Positions 34,038 through 44,543 of a stretch of 64,000 nucleotides of DNA are shown one piece after another (within the stretch, counting starts at the first letter, position 1; the number at the start of each line of letters is the position of its first letter). The position numbers were made by a program, and so were the translations under genes. Source of the stretch: Mycoplasma seminis (lineage in GTDB: Bacteria > Bacillota_I > Bacilli_A > Mycoplasmatales > Metamycoplasmataceae). The notes under the pieces were generated by a model. The model was not told the origin of the DNA. It ran no database searches and saw nothing but the letters and a program-made list of their open reading frames with translations. The stretch is from positions 558,001 to 622,000 of the forward strand of contig NZ_CP132191.1 of the NCBI RefSeq assembly GCF_030718845.1, written 5' to 3'.

Positions 34038-34718
34038 ATGAAAACAAAAATAACTGCAGTCGATTTATTTAATGAACTAAAAAGTATAGATTGAGAAAAA
34101 ACAAAAGGAAGAATTCATTTTGAATTAGCAAATACAAAAGTAGTCTTAACCACATTAGATACAGTAGGAATCACTCTTCAATATTGATTGAAACAGTATT
34201 TAATTGATAAAAATTATTATTTTAGAGAGCCTATTTATTCACAAATATCTCCTGATTTCTATTTATCTGAAGCTAATGATAATGATTTATTAGAAATAAA
34301 AGCTTTTCATTTTAGAAAAACACCAGCATTTGATATAGCAAATTTCGAATCATACTGTGACGAAATTAAAACTCATCCTTTTAAACTATATGCTGATTAT
34401 TTAATTTTCGGATATGAAATGGATGCTTTAGGAAATATATGAATTGAGGATATTTGACTACAAAAAATATGAGAAATCGCAGGTAAATCTCAAAAATATC
34501 CTTTAAGAACTCAAATAAAGAGAAATATGATTTACAACATAAGACCTAATTCAGGTTTTAAACTTTACAAAAAACCACAGTTCGAATCAGAAAAAGAATT
34601 TATTAATGCAATATTTGAAACATTGAGACTATACAAATCTGATGATTTTGCACACAAATGATTATTAGAATTTAAAAATAATTATTTTTTACACTTCCAT
34701 AAAGAATTTAATTTTTAA
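34038..34718 (+). CDS. NgoBV-family type II restriction endonuclease
   Basis: 226 residues reading through six or seven TGA codons. A PD-(D/E)xK nuclease core is visible as 'SPDFYLSEANDNDLLEIKAF' (Asp, Glu, Lys), followed by 'FDIANFESYCDEI' and 'YLIFGYEMDALGNIWIEDIWL'. This order matches, from memory, the NgoBV/NlaIV-type enzymes that cut GGNNCC; the specificity is inferred. It is divergent from the cognate methyltransferase, 155 nt apart, with a leaderless promoter that may delay or weaken its translation. Confidence 0.75.
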
Positions 34719-34892
34719 TTAAATAGCTCAATAATGCAAACCTTTTAAAAGTTGTTATAAGACTATATAAGTATCCTAAACAACTTTTTTTATTATTTAA
34801 GAATTTAATTATTTTTTCGAAAAAATCCCTAAAAATTTCAATGTATAATTTTATTAAATAAATAAAAAATATATTAAGAATGGAGAACGAAT

Positions 34893-35915
34893 ATGAAAAA
34901 GTTTAAAACTTTACTTTTAACCTTAGGATGCACCAGTGCAGTTGCTTTACCAATTGCAGCTATTTCATGTAGCAACCAAGAAAAACCTCAAAAACAATTA
35001 ATTGTAAAAAATGATAAGGGACTTTATGTTACTACACAAGATGCAGGAACAGAAAGTGTGGATAAATTAGTATCAATTTTTAATGATTTATCAAACTTTA
35101 TGCTTTCAGATAAAAAGAAAACAACTATATCTTTTAGCATTGTTGCAGCAATGAATACCTCTACAAACGAAGAAGTATTAAAATCATTACCAGAAGAACA
35201 ATTAAAAATGCAAACTTCTTTCAAAGAACTTATTGACAAAATAACTCTTGCTGGATCATTTGCGAATAATAAACAATCTCAAAACTTACTTGAAAATATA
35301 GTTAAAACAATTACAACATTACCAGCAGATTTACTTAAAATTTCAATAAATGGTAAAAATGTTCTTGCAACAATTAAAGATCTTTTAACAGGATTTAAAC
35401 TTCCAACAAGTGAAACTAATCCAGTTAATGAAAATAATATTTTTAAAAATGCAAAAATCATTGATGGCGGTGAAACAACTTTTGATTTAAATAATTTTGC
35501 TAAATCTATTGAGAAAAGTAAAAAAGATTCAGAAAAACTCATTTCAAGCAACCTTGAATTTAAACAAGCTGAAGCGAACAAAGAAAATGCAGTTTTAACT
35601 ATTAAGCAAACACTTAAAGTAAAAATAACATTTGACAAGAACTTAACTTTAGAACAATTTTCTAAAAATTTAACTAAAGCAATAAATGAATTTTTAGATT
35701 CATTAGCACCATTAATACAACAAATGCCGCCTATGTTACCATGAGGACAAATAAATATTGATCAACTTAAAGCCTTAGTAAGTCATTACATATCATTTAA
35801 TAACGTTGAATTTAACGATGAATTTTCACCATTAGATGAGGAACAAGTAAATGCTCTTAGAAGCTTATCTTCATTGTTTACAGGTAACGATTTCTATAAA
35901 TTAGTAATAGAATAA
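34893..35915 (+). CDS. Lipoprotein of unknown function
   Basis: 340 residues; RBS TGGAGAAC. The signal peptide 'MKKFKTLLLTLGCTSAVALPIAAISC' ends in a lipobox (AISC, Cys26), so it is acylated and on the outer face of the membrane. The mature part is Lys/Asn-rich and mostly helical, with no recognised domain. A TGA (W) at 35742 is read through to the TAA at 35913. Its own terminator follows, so it is monocistronic. It lies between the restriction system and the helicase, but nothing links it to them functionally. Confidence 0.8.
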
Positions 35916-35921
35916 ATATCA

Positions 35922-35941
35922 CAAGCTTCTGCTTGCTTTTT
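35922..35941 (+). terminator. Terminator after the lipoprotein gene
   Basis: Stem CAAGC / GCTTG with a TTCT loop, followed by CTTTTTG. Confidence 0.75.
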
Positions 35942-36076
35942 GTTTGCCTCATAACTTTGGAAATACCCTATTTTTTACCTTATTTTTTTCTAAATATACC
36001 TACAAAAAAATTAAACTTTGATAAACTTTAATTATGTAATAATTAAAGTTATTTTTTACAATAATAAAGAGGTCTT

Positions 36077-39000
36077 ATGTTTGAAAATATATTAAATAAA
36101 TTACTTGATACATCCACTAAAAATAATTTAGTTAAACTAAAGCAAGAAAAGTTTCTTGAAATCTTTAAAATAATCAAAAGAAACGAAAACCCCTACCGTA
36201 TAGTAGCAAAAGATGAAAAACTTAAAGAAAATAAAAACTATATAGTTACTGAAATTTGAAGAGAAGATGAAATAGCTAAGCTACTTAATAAGTTTATTAA
36301 GATTAATTCATTATCTATTGAAGAAACAGGTATTAATCTTTTAAATATAACATTTGGAAGCATTAAATGAGTTGATAGAGATAAAAATGAATTAAATTCT
36401 CCTTTATTTACATTTAACTGTGATTTGTGAAAAGAAAAAGATGAATATTTACTTGATTTTAATTTCAGTAATATTGAACCTAATTTCACATTAATTTTTA
36501 AATTTAAAAATGAATATGGGTTTGATTTATTACCTCGCTTAAAACAAGTTTTAGATTCAATTGATAACCTTGATGAATTGGAAAAAGAAATTCAAAACTT
36601 AAATAGTATTGTTGAGTTTTTACCTAAAAGCATAAAGCAAGATGTTTCTTTTGAAGTTAATTCATTTTTAGGAGTATTTACTTATTCAAAAATTTCTATC
36701 TATAATGATTTAGAACAAAATAAAAAGAAATTATTTAATTCTCCTTTTTATAAACAATTAAATGGAGAAGCAAGTAATTTTGACTTTGAACTAATTTCAG
36801 ATAAAGATATTGATGAAAAAATTGATTATTTAGATTACTACCATTGTTTAGATTCAGATGGTTCTCAAGAAAAAGCAATCCAAGCAGCAATTCAAGGACA
36901 TAGTTTTGTGTTACAAGGTCCTCCAGGAACTGGAAAATCACAAACTATTTCAAACATTATTACAGAATTAATGTCTCGTGGTAAAAAGGTTCTTTTTGTT
37001 GCTGAAAAAACTGCAGCTGTTGATGTTGTATACAACACATTATCAGCTAAAGGATTTGATAAATTTATTCTTAGATTACATAGCGATGATAACAATACTC
37101 AATTTGCTAAAAAATTATTAAGTGATTATGAGCAAACTAAAGCTTATAATAAAATTAATCAAGAATTTAAAACTGAAATGTCTAAAAACATTTCTGATTA
37201 TGTAAATTTAATTAATGATTATGAAAATATTCTAGTAGATAGTGAAACAAATAAAATACCTCTTTTTACCTTATTTAATAATTATTTAGAAATCAAACAA
37301 CATTTACCTATTTCTGAATCATTTAGTTTTCCAAGAAGTTATGATGAAAATGAAGTTAGAGATATTTGCGATATTTTGAAAAACTACCAAAGCTTACTTG
37401 GGAACTTTAAAAATATTTCTAATTCAAAATGATTTTTAGCTAACCATAGTTATGAAATTGATTTTAATAACTTAATGAACAATTTAAATACCTTAAAAAA
37501 TAACTTAAATCAAATTAATTATTTATTAGGTAACTCTGACTTTATTTTTATCAAAAATAATGATTTATTTAAAGAAATTGAAAAGATTAAAAATATTGCT
37601 TTCATTTTAACGAAAACAACTTGAAATAAGAAGAATAACTTCAGTTTTAATGATGAAATTAAATATCTTAAAGATACTGCTAAACAATACAATAAAATCT
37701 CAAAATCACTAAATGCAAGCAATATTACTCCATCAATTAATGAGAGAAATATTGAGTTTTTAAAACAATGATTAAAAGCAAACTCAAATGGATTTTATAG
37801 AGCTTTTTCTAAAAAATATAAAGAACAAAAAGCAATTTTAAAGGAAACTAATTTTAATACTAATGCACCTCTTTTAAACTATAAACAAGCTAAAAAATTC
37901 TATAAAAGAAGTTTAAAAGCAACTAAAACATTTAAAAATATTGCAAACATTATTCCTAACTTAAGTTTTGAATTCAATATCGAAGATATTCCTTTAGTAA
38001 ATAACTTAATTGTAAACTTTGAATCACTTAAAAATCAATTTAATGATTCTGAATTTATCTTTGCAGTTAACTATACCAAAGAAGTAGCTCCTGTAGCTCG
38101 TAGTTCATTTGATAATTTCCAAGACTTAGTTGATAGTATCCAAGTTTCTTATCAAGAATTATTTAAAAACTTTAAAGTTGAATTAGAAGCAACAAATTAC
38201 TTTACTATTATTGATTTTATTAATCAATTAATTAAAGAACAAAACTCTGGATATGTTATTTTAAACAAAAATAATTGTGAATTAAAACTTAACTCATATG
38301 GACTTGAAAGTTTCCTTCATTTCTTACAATCAGGTAAATATGAAGAATTATTTGTAAATACATTTAAATGAGCTTATGCAAATAGTAATATTAAAAATAT
38401 TTTAATCCAAAATAATCTTGCTGGTGATTTTGTTAAATTAAAAGATTTACACGAAAGATACAAAAAAGATCTTGCAGTCTTGAATAAAAATGCCTACAAC
38501 AATGCTTTACAAGCTTGTTGTGAAAAAACACCTAACTTTTTAGGTACTGAAAAAAGTTATTTACTATTAAAAGCTGAAGCGGCTAAATCAAGAAAATTTA
38601 AATCAGTTAAAAACATTATGCTCGAAGCATCAGATGCAGTTTTACAAATGAAACGCTGTCTAATGATGTCTCCACTTTCTGTTTCAACCTATCTTAAAGA
38701 CTCAGATGTTAAATTTGATGTATTAATTATTGATGAGGCTAGTCAAATTAAAACCGAAAATGCACTTAGTTCAATTTTTAGAGCTGATCAATACATTATT
38801 TGTGGTGATGTTGAACAATTACCACCGACAAACTTCTTTGAGGAAAAAGTTGATTTAGACGATGCGCTTGAAGATGATAACATCTATGATTTAGATGCAT
38901 ATGAATCAATTCTTTCGGCTGCTGCTTCATTTTTAAAATCAATTTCATTAAAATGACATTATCGTTCAAAATATGAATCTTTAATTTATTGTTCAAATAA

Positions 39001-40438
39001 TAGCGTTTATAATAATTCACTAGTTTCATTCCCTAATGTAAGCGATAAAGATCCATTTAATGGTCTTAAATTCATTTATACTAAAGGTATTTATGAAGAT
39101 AAACAAAATGTTGCTGATGCTGATGCAACAATTAAAAAATTAACTCAAATTATTGATAAATTTGGCGATAGAAAAAGTATCGGAGTTATTACTTTAAATA
39201 TCACTATGGCTAATTATTTAGAAAAACAACTAAACAATTACTTAAAAGATAATGATAAATACAAAGCTTATTTCAGTCCTAAATCAGCAACTAAATTCTT
39301 TATTAAAAACATTGAAAATGTGCAAGGTGATGAAAGAGACATAATTCTACTTGTTATTGGTTTTGGACCTAACGCACAAGGTAAAGTTTCACATAACTTT
39401 GGAGCAATAAACCAAGCAGGTGGTTATAAACGTCTTAATGTTGCAGTTTCTCGTGCTAAAGAAGCAATGTTTATTATTTCATCATTAAAATTCACAGATA
39501 TTGATACACATAGAGTTCCTGCACGTGGAGTAGTATTTTTAAAAGATATTTTAAGAAATGCTGAATTAGGAATTACATCTGGAAACAAAAAAACTTCAGC
39601 TTCAGAAGCGTTTAAAAAAGAAGTTCAAGATGCATTAACCTCATTAGGATATCAAGTACATAGCAACGTTGGAGCAAGTGATTTTAAACTTGATTTAGCA
39701 ATTTGAGATCCTAGTCAAAATAAATATGTACTAGGTTTAGAGTGCGACGGAACAACTTTCGCAACTTCTAAAGTTGCTAAAGATCGTGATTTCCTTCGTA
39801 GCAATGTACTTGAAGCAAGAGGATGATTAATTTATAGAATTTGATCAACTGATTGATTCAAAAATAAAGATTTAGAACTTGAACAATTAAATAATTTCAT
39901 TAAAAAACATATTAATTCTTTAGGCCAAGTTAAGCCAAGACAAGAAATGGTTTCAGATGAAAACATCATTGAGCAAGCTGTAAAAACAGACTTTAGAGAT
40001 TTATTTGAACCATTAATTAATATTAAAGAACTTAAAAGACTAAAACTAGTTGGTGAAAAAGCTGACTACATTAAAAACAATGTTGATTTTATTTCTTTAA
40101 AAGATTTAAACAATATTGTTGCAAAAATTTATACTAATACCAAAAATATTTCACGTATTTTGGATGGAAGTACATTTAAAGTTGTCTATGGATATGCTTA
40201 CAAAATGAACTCAAATGCTAAAATTACCTTTAAATTGCCTTTTGACAATGATAAAAGAGATATTAGTAACTTACATGACGAAGAATGAAGAGACTTCTTA
40301 CAAAAAGCTAAAGAATTTAATACTGAAATTAATTATGATGAATTAGCTAAAATCGCTTTAGAATTACTTGGATATAAACGTATTAGTGCTATTAGTGTAA
40401 AAAATGTCGCTAATATTTTAAAAGATATAGATAAATAG
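36077..40438 (+). CDS. DUF4011-helicase-Vsr protein (Hhe-like defence ATPase)
   Basis: 1453 residues in one frame with many TGA Trp codons; RBS AAAGAGG. N-terminal 'LLDTSTKNNLVKLK' is the DUF4011 signature. Superfamily 1 helicase motifs follow: Walker A 'QGPPGTGKSQTISNII' (about residue 280), Walker B 'LIIDEASQIKTENAL' (about 885), motif III 'ICGDVEQLPPTNFF', motif V/VI 'VQGDERDIILLVIGF' and 'LNVAVSRAKEAMFI'. The C-terminus is a Vsr/MTES_1575-type nuclease: 'LGLECDGTTF', 'KDRDFLRSNVLEARGW' and 'YRIWSTDWF'. DUF4011-helicase-Vsr proteins were reported as Hhe antiphage systems. It is probably a DNA-targeting defence enzyme, although related helicases are also common in mycoplasma cores. Nine nt precede fpg. 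Confidence 0.85.
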
Positions 40439-40446
40439 GAGGTAAT

Positions 40447-41277
40447 ATGCCTGAATATCCTGAAGTTACAGTAGTAACTAATAGTTTAAATTACTATAGT
40501 CAAGGTAAAACAATTGTAGATGTAAAAGTTATTAAAGAAAAATTAATTAAAAATGTATCTGTAAATGATTTTATTAATCAACTTAAAGGTAGAAAAATCT
40601 TAAGTGTTAAAAATTATGGGAAATTTATAGTATTTGAATTTGATAATAAATTAAGAATGATTTCACACTTAAGAATGTCAGGAAGATATTATTTCACTTC
40701 TTGATTTAATTACATTTCCGAACCAATTTGACGTTATAACAATTGTGTCGAATTTATTGTCGATACTGATAAAAAAGAATTTGTTTCATCAACTGCTGAT
40801 ATTTTAATTTACCGTGATCCAAGAATGTTTGGTTCATTTGAATTAATTTCACCGCAAGATGATAGAAGTATTTATCAAATTAAAAATTTAGGTCAACTTC
40901 CACTGGATACTAATGTAGATGAACTTTATGAAAAGTTACAAAGAAAAAATATTTCAATTAAATCAGTTTTATTAGATCAATCTTTAGTACTTGGAATTGG
41001 TAACATTTATGCTGATGAAGCTTTGCACAAGGTAAAAATGTATCCAATGCTTAAATGTAATAAAGTATCAAAAGATCGCTTAAAACAACTACTTATTGCT
41101 GCTGGAGAAATTATGGAAGATTCCATAAAACATGGAGGTTCTTCAGTTCATACCTACGTTTCAGTTAACTCAAAATATGGAACGTTTCAGGAAAAACTGA
41201 AAATATATGGAAAAGAAGGGAAAATTTGCTCTTTATGTAACATTACTCCAATAAAAAAAAGTAAAATTAGATTATAA
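40447..41277 (+). CDS. fpg: Formamidopyrimidine-DNA glycosylase, zinc finger frameshifted
   Basis: It removes oxidised purines (8-oxoG, FapyG) and nicks DNA. Catalytic N-terminus 'MPEYPEVTVVTNSL' (Pro2, Glu3); 'MISHLRMSGRYYF', 'YRDPRMFGSFELI', and 'LVLGIGNIYADEALHKVKM' are family motifs. The H2TH region is intact, but only the first half of the C-terminal zinc finger ('CSLCN') is in frame. The second half ('RGTSFCPLCQAE') lies in the next frame and would run to 41335, overlapping the next ATG. The cause is an A8 run at 41253-41260; seven A would restore the finger. This is a sequencing indel, a true loss, or transcriptional slippage. RBS AGGAGG. Confidence 0.88.
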
Positions 41278-41327
41278 GCAAAACGGAAGAGGAACAAGCT
41301 TCTGTCCTTTATGTCAAGCGGAGGAAA

Positions 41328-41864
41328 ATGAATAAGAGACTTTTAATTGTAGTTGATATGCTAAATGGATTTGCTTATGAAGGTGCTCTTGCTTCAAATA
41401 ACATAAAAGATATTATCCCCACTATACAAGATATAGTACAAAACTTTGATAATAATCTTTTTGTTTGTGACCATCATTATGAAGATGATTTAGAAATGCA
41501 AGTGTATCCACAACATTGTTTAGCTAACAGCACTCAGGCACAAATAGTTCCGCAACTGCAACCGTATGTTAAAGAAATTTTATATAAAAATACTACGAAT
41601 GCCTTTTGAGATATCCCGGTTAACCTGTGAGATAAATATGATGAATTTTATATTGTTGGTTGCTGCAGTGATATATGTGTACTACAATTAACTTTAAGTT
41701 TAAAAACTTATTTAAATAAATTACACGCTGATAAAAAGATTTTTGTTTATAAAGATGCAATAGCAACTTATGATGCTCCGCAGCATGATGCAAAAGAGTT
41801 TAATAAGTTTGCGATTGAATTGTTAAAAAATGCAGGAGTTATAGTTAAAAGATGAGAAATGTAG
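41328..41864 (+). CDS. Isochorismatase-fold hydrolase, nicotinamidase-like
   Basis: 178 residues. 'RLLIVVDMLNGF' supplies the catalytic Asp, 'EILYKNTTNAF' the Lys, and 'YIVGCCSDICVLQ' the nucleophilic Cys, the triad of nicotinamidase/pyrazinamidase enzymes; 'VCDHHYEDD' could be the metal site. It would convert nicotinamide to nicotinic acid for NAD salvage. RBS GGAGG; four codons overlap the downstream smr-like gene, and the restored fpg frame overlaps its start, so the three form one operon. Confidence 0.85.
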
Positions 41865-42175
41865 ATTTGCATGGTTTAACAAGTGAAGAAGCAATGATCG
41901 AAGTCGTAAGACATTTATATGATCTTAAAAGAAGTAAAGTTGATTCAGTGCTTTTTATCACAGGAAATGGAACAGGAACACTAAAAGCTGCTCTTGAAAC
42001 ATTTTTAGAAAAAAACTCAATTAGATACGAAATACAAAATAATGGTGGAGCATATTATGTAAATGCTGCTTGAGCTTTTAGTGATAACTTAAACACTAAA
42101 CACGATAAAGAACTTGAAGAAGATCTTATTGATGAAGATGACTTAGAAGATATCTTCACTGGTTACAAATTCTAG
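41852..42175 (+). CDS. Small Smr-domain protein
   Basis: 107 residues: 'MRNVDLHGLTSEEAMIEV' (the LDLHG-like motif) and 'VLFITGNGTGTLKAAL' (the GxGxG-type motif) define an Smr domain, as at the C-terminus of MutS2; such stand-alone domains bind or cut nucleic acid and act in ribosome rescue in some bacteria. An acidic C-terminal tail follows ('EEDLIDEDDLEDIF'). The start lies within the previous gene (ATGAGAAATGTAG). Confidence 0.85.
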
Positions 42176-42204
42176 AAAAAAACTTCCGCTATGGAAGTTT
42201 TTAT
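42176..42204. terminator. Bidirectional terminator
   Basis: Stem AAACTTCC / GGAAGTTT with a 5-nt loop and A/T runs on both sides. It ends the fpg operon on the plus strand and the thrS-membrane protein unit on the minus strand. Confidence 0.85.
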
Positions 42205-42735
42205 TTATTTCTTAGTTTGTGGATTAGAAGTATTTGCAACTTCAGCTTTAATTTCACTAGTTTCATTTTCTTCTAAAAATGATTTAGGTTTGCTGAATCT
42301 AGTTTTTAATTTATCAAGCAGTGGTTTAGATAAAGTAAAGGTTGCTACTAAATAAACAATTGCACATAAGATAAAGACTAATACTACATCAAATGGGAAC
42401 GAGATTCAATCTATCACCATTTTGCTATCAACTGTTTTTGATGAAGGTATTCAAAACAATGTAAGCACAATACCAGCTAAAAAGAAATAATTAGCTACCC
42501 GATAAATTGATATCTTTTCATTTCATGCTAGTGTAAATGCAAAAATTATAATAGTAAAAGCATAAACAATAGAAAGTAGTACTCTAGCTACAAGTGGTAA
42601 TTTATATCCTGAATCTTTAACAATAATACTTCAAGGAATAATTACACCACTAACTAAGATTAATAATGCACTAAAAAGACCTAAATAAATGTAAAAAGCA
42701 ATAGCTCAGGCACTGGTTTTTTTAGTTTTACTCAC
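42205..42735 (-). CDS. Small four-helix membrane protein coupled to thrS
   Basis: 176 residues if started at the GTG that overlaps the thrS stop (GTGAGTAA), beginning '(V)[18 protein letters not shown]'. Four hydrophobic segments are visible ('LFSALLILVSGVIIPW', 'VARVLLSIVYAFTIIIFAF', 'VANYFFLAGIVLTLFWI', 'FDVVLVFILCAIVYLVAT') and a soluble C-terminal tail of about 40 residues rich in Lys/Glu. No family recognised. Reading needs TGA as Trp. The overlap suggests it is translated by coupling to thrS. Confidence 0.65.
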
Positions 42736-44473
42736 GTGAGTCTCTCAATCTAATCATTTTTAAAATGAATTCTGATAATGGTAATGTAACTGTTTCATCT
42801 TTTCCATATTCTCTGTATGAAACACTTTCATTTTCACGTTCTTTTTCACCAAGAATAAGTTGGAATTTAGATTTAGACATTTGAGCTTCACGAACTTTTT
42901 TACCAAGTCTTTCTTCTCTATCATCAAGTTTTGATCTGAAATCAGCATTAAATAAGATGTTGTTTACTTCTGAAGCATATTTAACATCTTCAGCTGAATT
43001 TGTTGCAGGAATTACTGTGAATTGTTTTGGAGCAAGTCAAAATGGTAATACTCCTTTAGTTTGTTCAAGTAAAATAGCAACAAATCTTTCATATGTTCCA
43101 ATTAAACCTCTGTGAATCATAACAGGACGTTCATCTTCATTATTTTGGTTAGTATATGTAAGTTGGAAACGTTCAGGAAGTAAGAAATCAAGTTGTAAGG
43201 TTGAAACTGTAATTTCGTGTCCTAAAGCAGTAAAGATTTGAATATCCATTTTAGGTCCGTAAAATGCAGCTTCACCGATTTTTTCTTCATATTGTACACC
43301 TAATTCATTAAGCACTTCACGAAGTTGGTTTTCAGCTTCATTTCACATATGATCGTCTTCATAGTATTTTTCTTTGTTTTCAGGATCTCTAAGTGAAAGA
43401 GAAACATATGAAATTTTAATTTTGAAAATTTCAAGTGTTTCTTTAATTAATTGGTACATTGATTTAAATTCTTCGGCAATTTGGTCTTTACGAACAAATA
43501 AATGTCCTTCAGTTAAAAGCATTCCTCTAACACGTTCTAGACCAGTTAAAGCACCTGATTTTTCATATCTATAAAGTTGTGATTGTTCTGAATATCTAAT
43601 AGGTAAATCACGGTATGAACGTTTTTCTGTGTTGTAACATAAAATGTGGTGAGGACATGTCATTGGACGTGGAATTAATCTTTCATTTTCAACCACAATT
43701 GGTCTAAACATATCATCTTTATAGTGATCTAAGTGACCTGAGATTTTGTAAAGTTCTTCTTCACCAAAGTGTGGAGTTAAAACTTCAGTAAATCCGTATT
43801 TTCTGTCCATTTTAAGCACTAAGTTTCTGATTTCATTGTGGATGTACATTCCGTCTTCAAGTCAAAATGGTAAACCTTGTCCTCCGAGTTTATTAAAGGT
43901 AAATAATTTTAATTCTTTACCAATTTTTCTATGGTCTCTTTCTTTTCTATCTTTTAAAATAGCAAGGTAAGAATCTAATTCTTCTGCAGTATCTCAAGAT
44001 GTTCCATAAATTCTAGTCAATTGGATGTTATCACTGTTTCCTCTCCAGTATGCACCAGCAAGTGAAAGTAATTTAAAGTGTTTAATTTTCTTAGTATCTT
44101 CCACATGACCACCAGCACATAAGTCAACGAAAACAGTTTCATTATTAAGTGGATCTACAAGAGCATAAAAGGTAACTTCTTTTCCAGCGGCTACTAATTC
44201 ATCATATAACTCTTGTTTGTATGGTTTATTAGTGAAATCATATTCATTAATTGAAACTTGCTTCATAACTAAATTACGTGAAGCGAATTTTTTCATTTGT
44301 CTTTCGATTTTTGATAATTCTGTATCACTTAAAGGTGTAGGAAATTCAAAATCATAATAAAATCCTTCATCTGTAGCTGGACCAAAACCAAGTTTAACTC
44401 CAGGATAAAGTGTTTCAACTGCTGCACCAAGTAGGTGAGAAGTTGTATGGTTTAATAATTTATTAGCTTTCAT
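42728..44473 (-). CDS. thrS: Threonyl-tRNA synthetase
   Basis: 581 residues; it lacks the N-terminal TGS domain found in E. coli ThrRS. The editing domain comes first: 'HTTSHLL' and 'CAGGH' (HxxxH, CxxxH). The catalytic core has motif 2 '[18 protein letters not shown]', motif 3 '[14 protein letters not shown]', and zinc ligands Cys ('PMTCPHH'), His ('LLTEGHLF') and His ('MIHRG'). The position of E. coli Asp383 (in QDDAHIF), which contacts the substrate, is Glu here (TEGH). The anticodon-binding domain ends '...[10 protein letters not shown]'. The start at 44473 follows AAGGAG; a TATAAT on the minus strand (44499-44504) is its likely -10. An IS30 element ends about 40 bp upstream of that box. 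Confidence 0.93.
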
Positions 44474-44543
44474 ATTTTTTCTCCTTAAAATTAACAAAAT
44501 TATATTACATTTTATGCTTATGTTATTTAGCTAAAATAAATAA

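Noticed and set aside
36735-37095. Minus-strand frames inside the helicase gene
   Set aside because: They are antisense shadows with no RBS; the sense frame carries Walker A and other conserved motifs.
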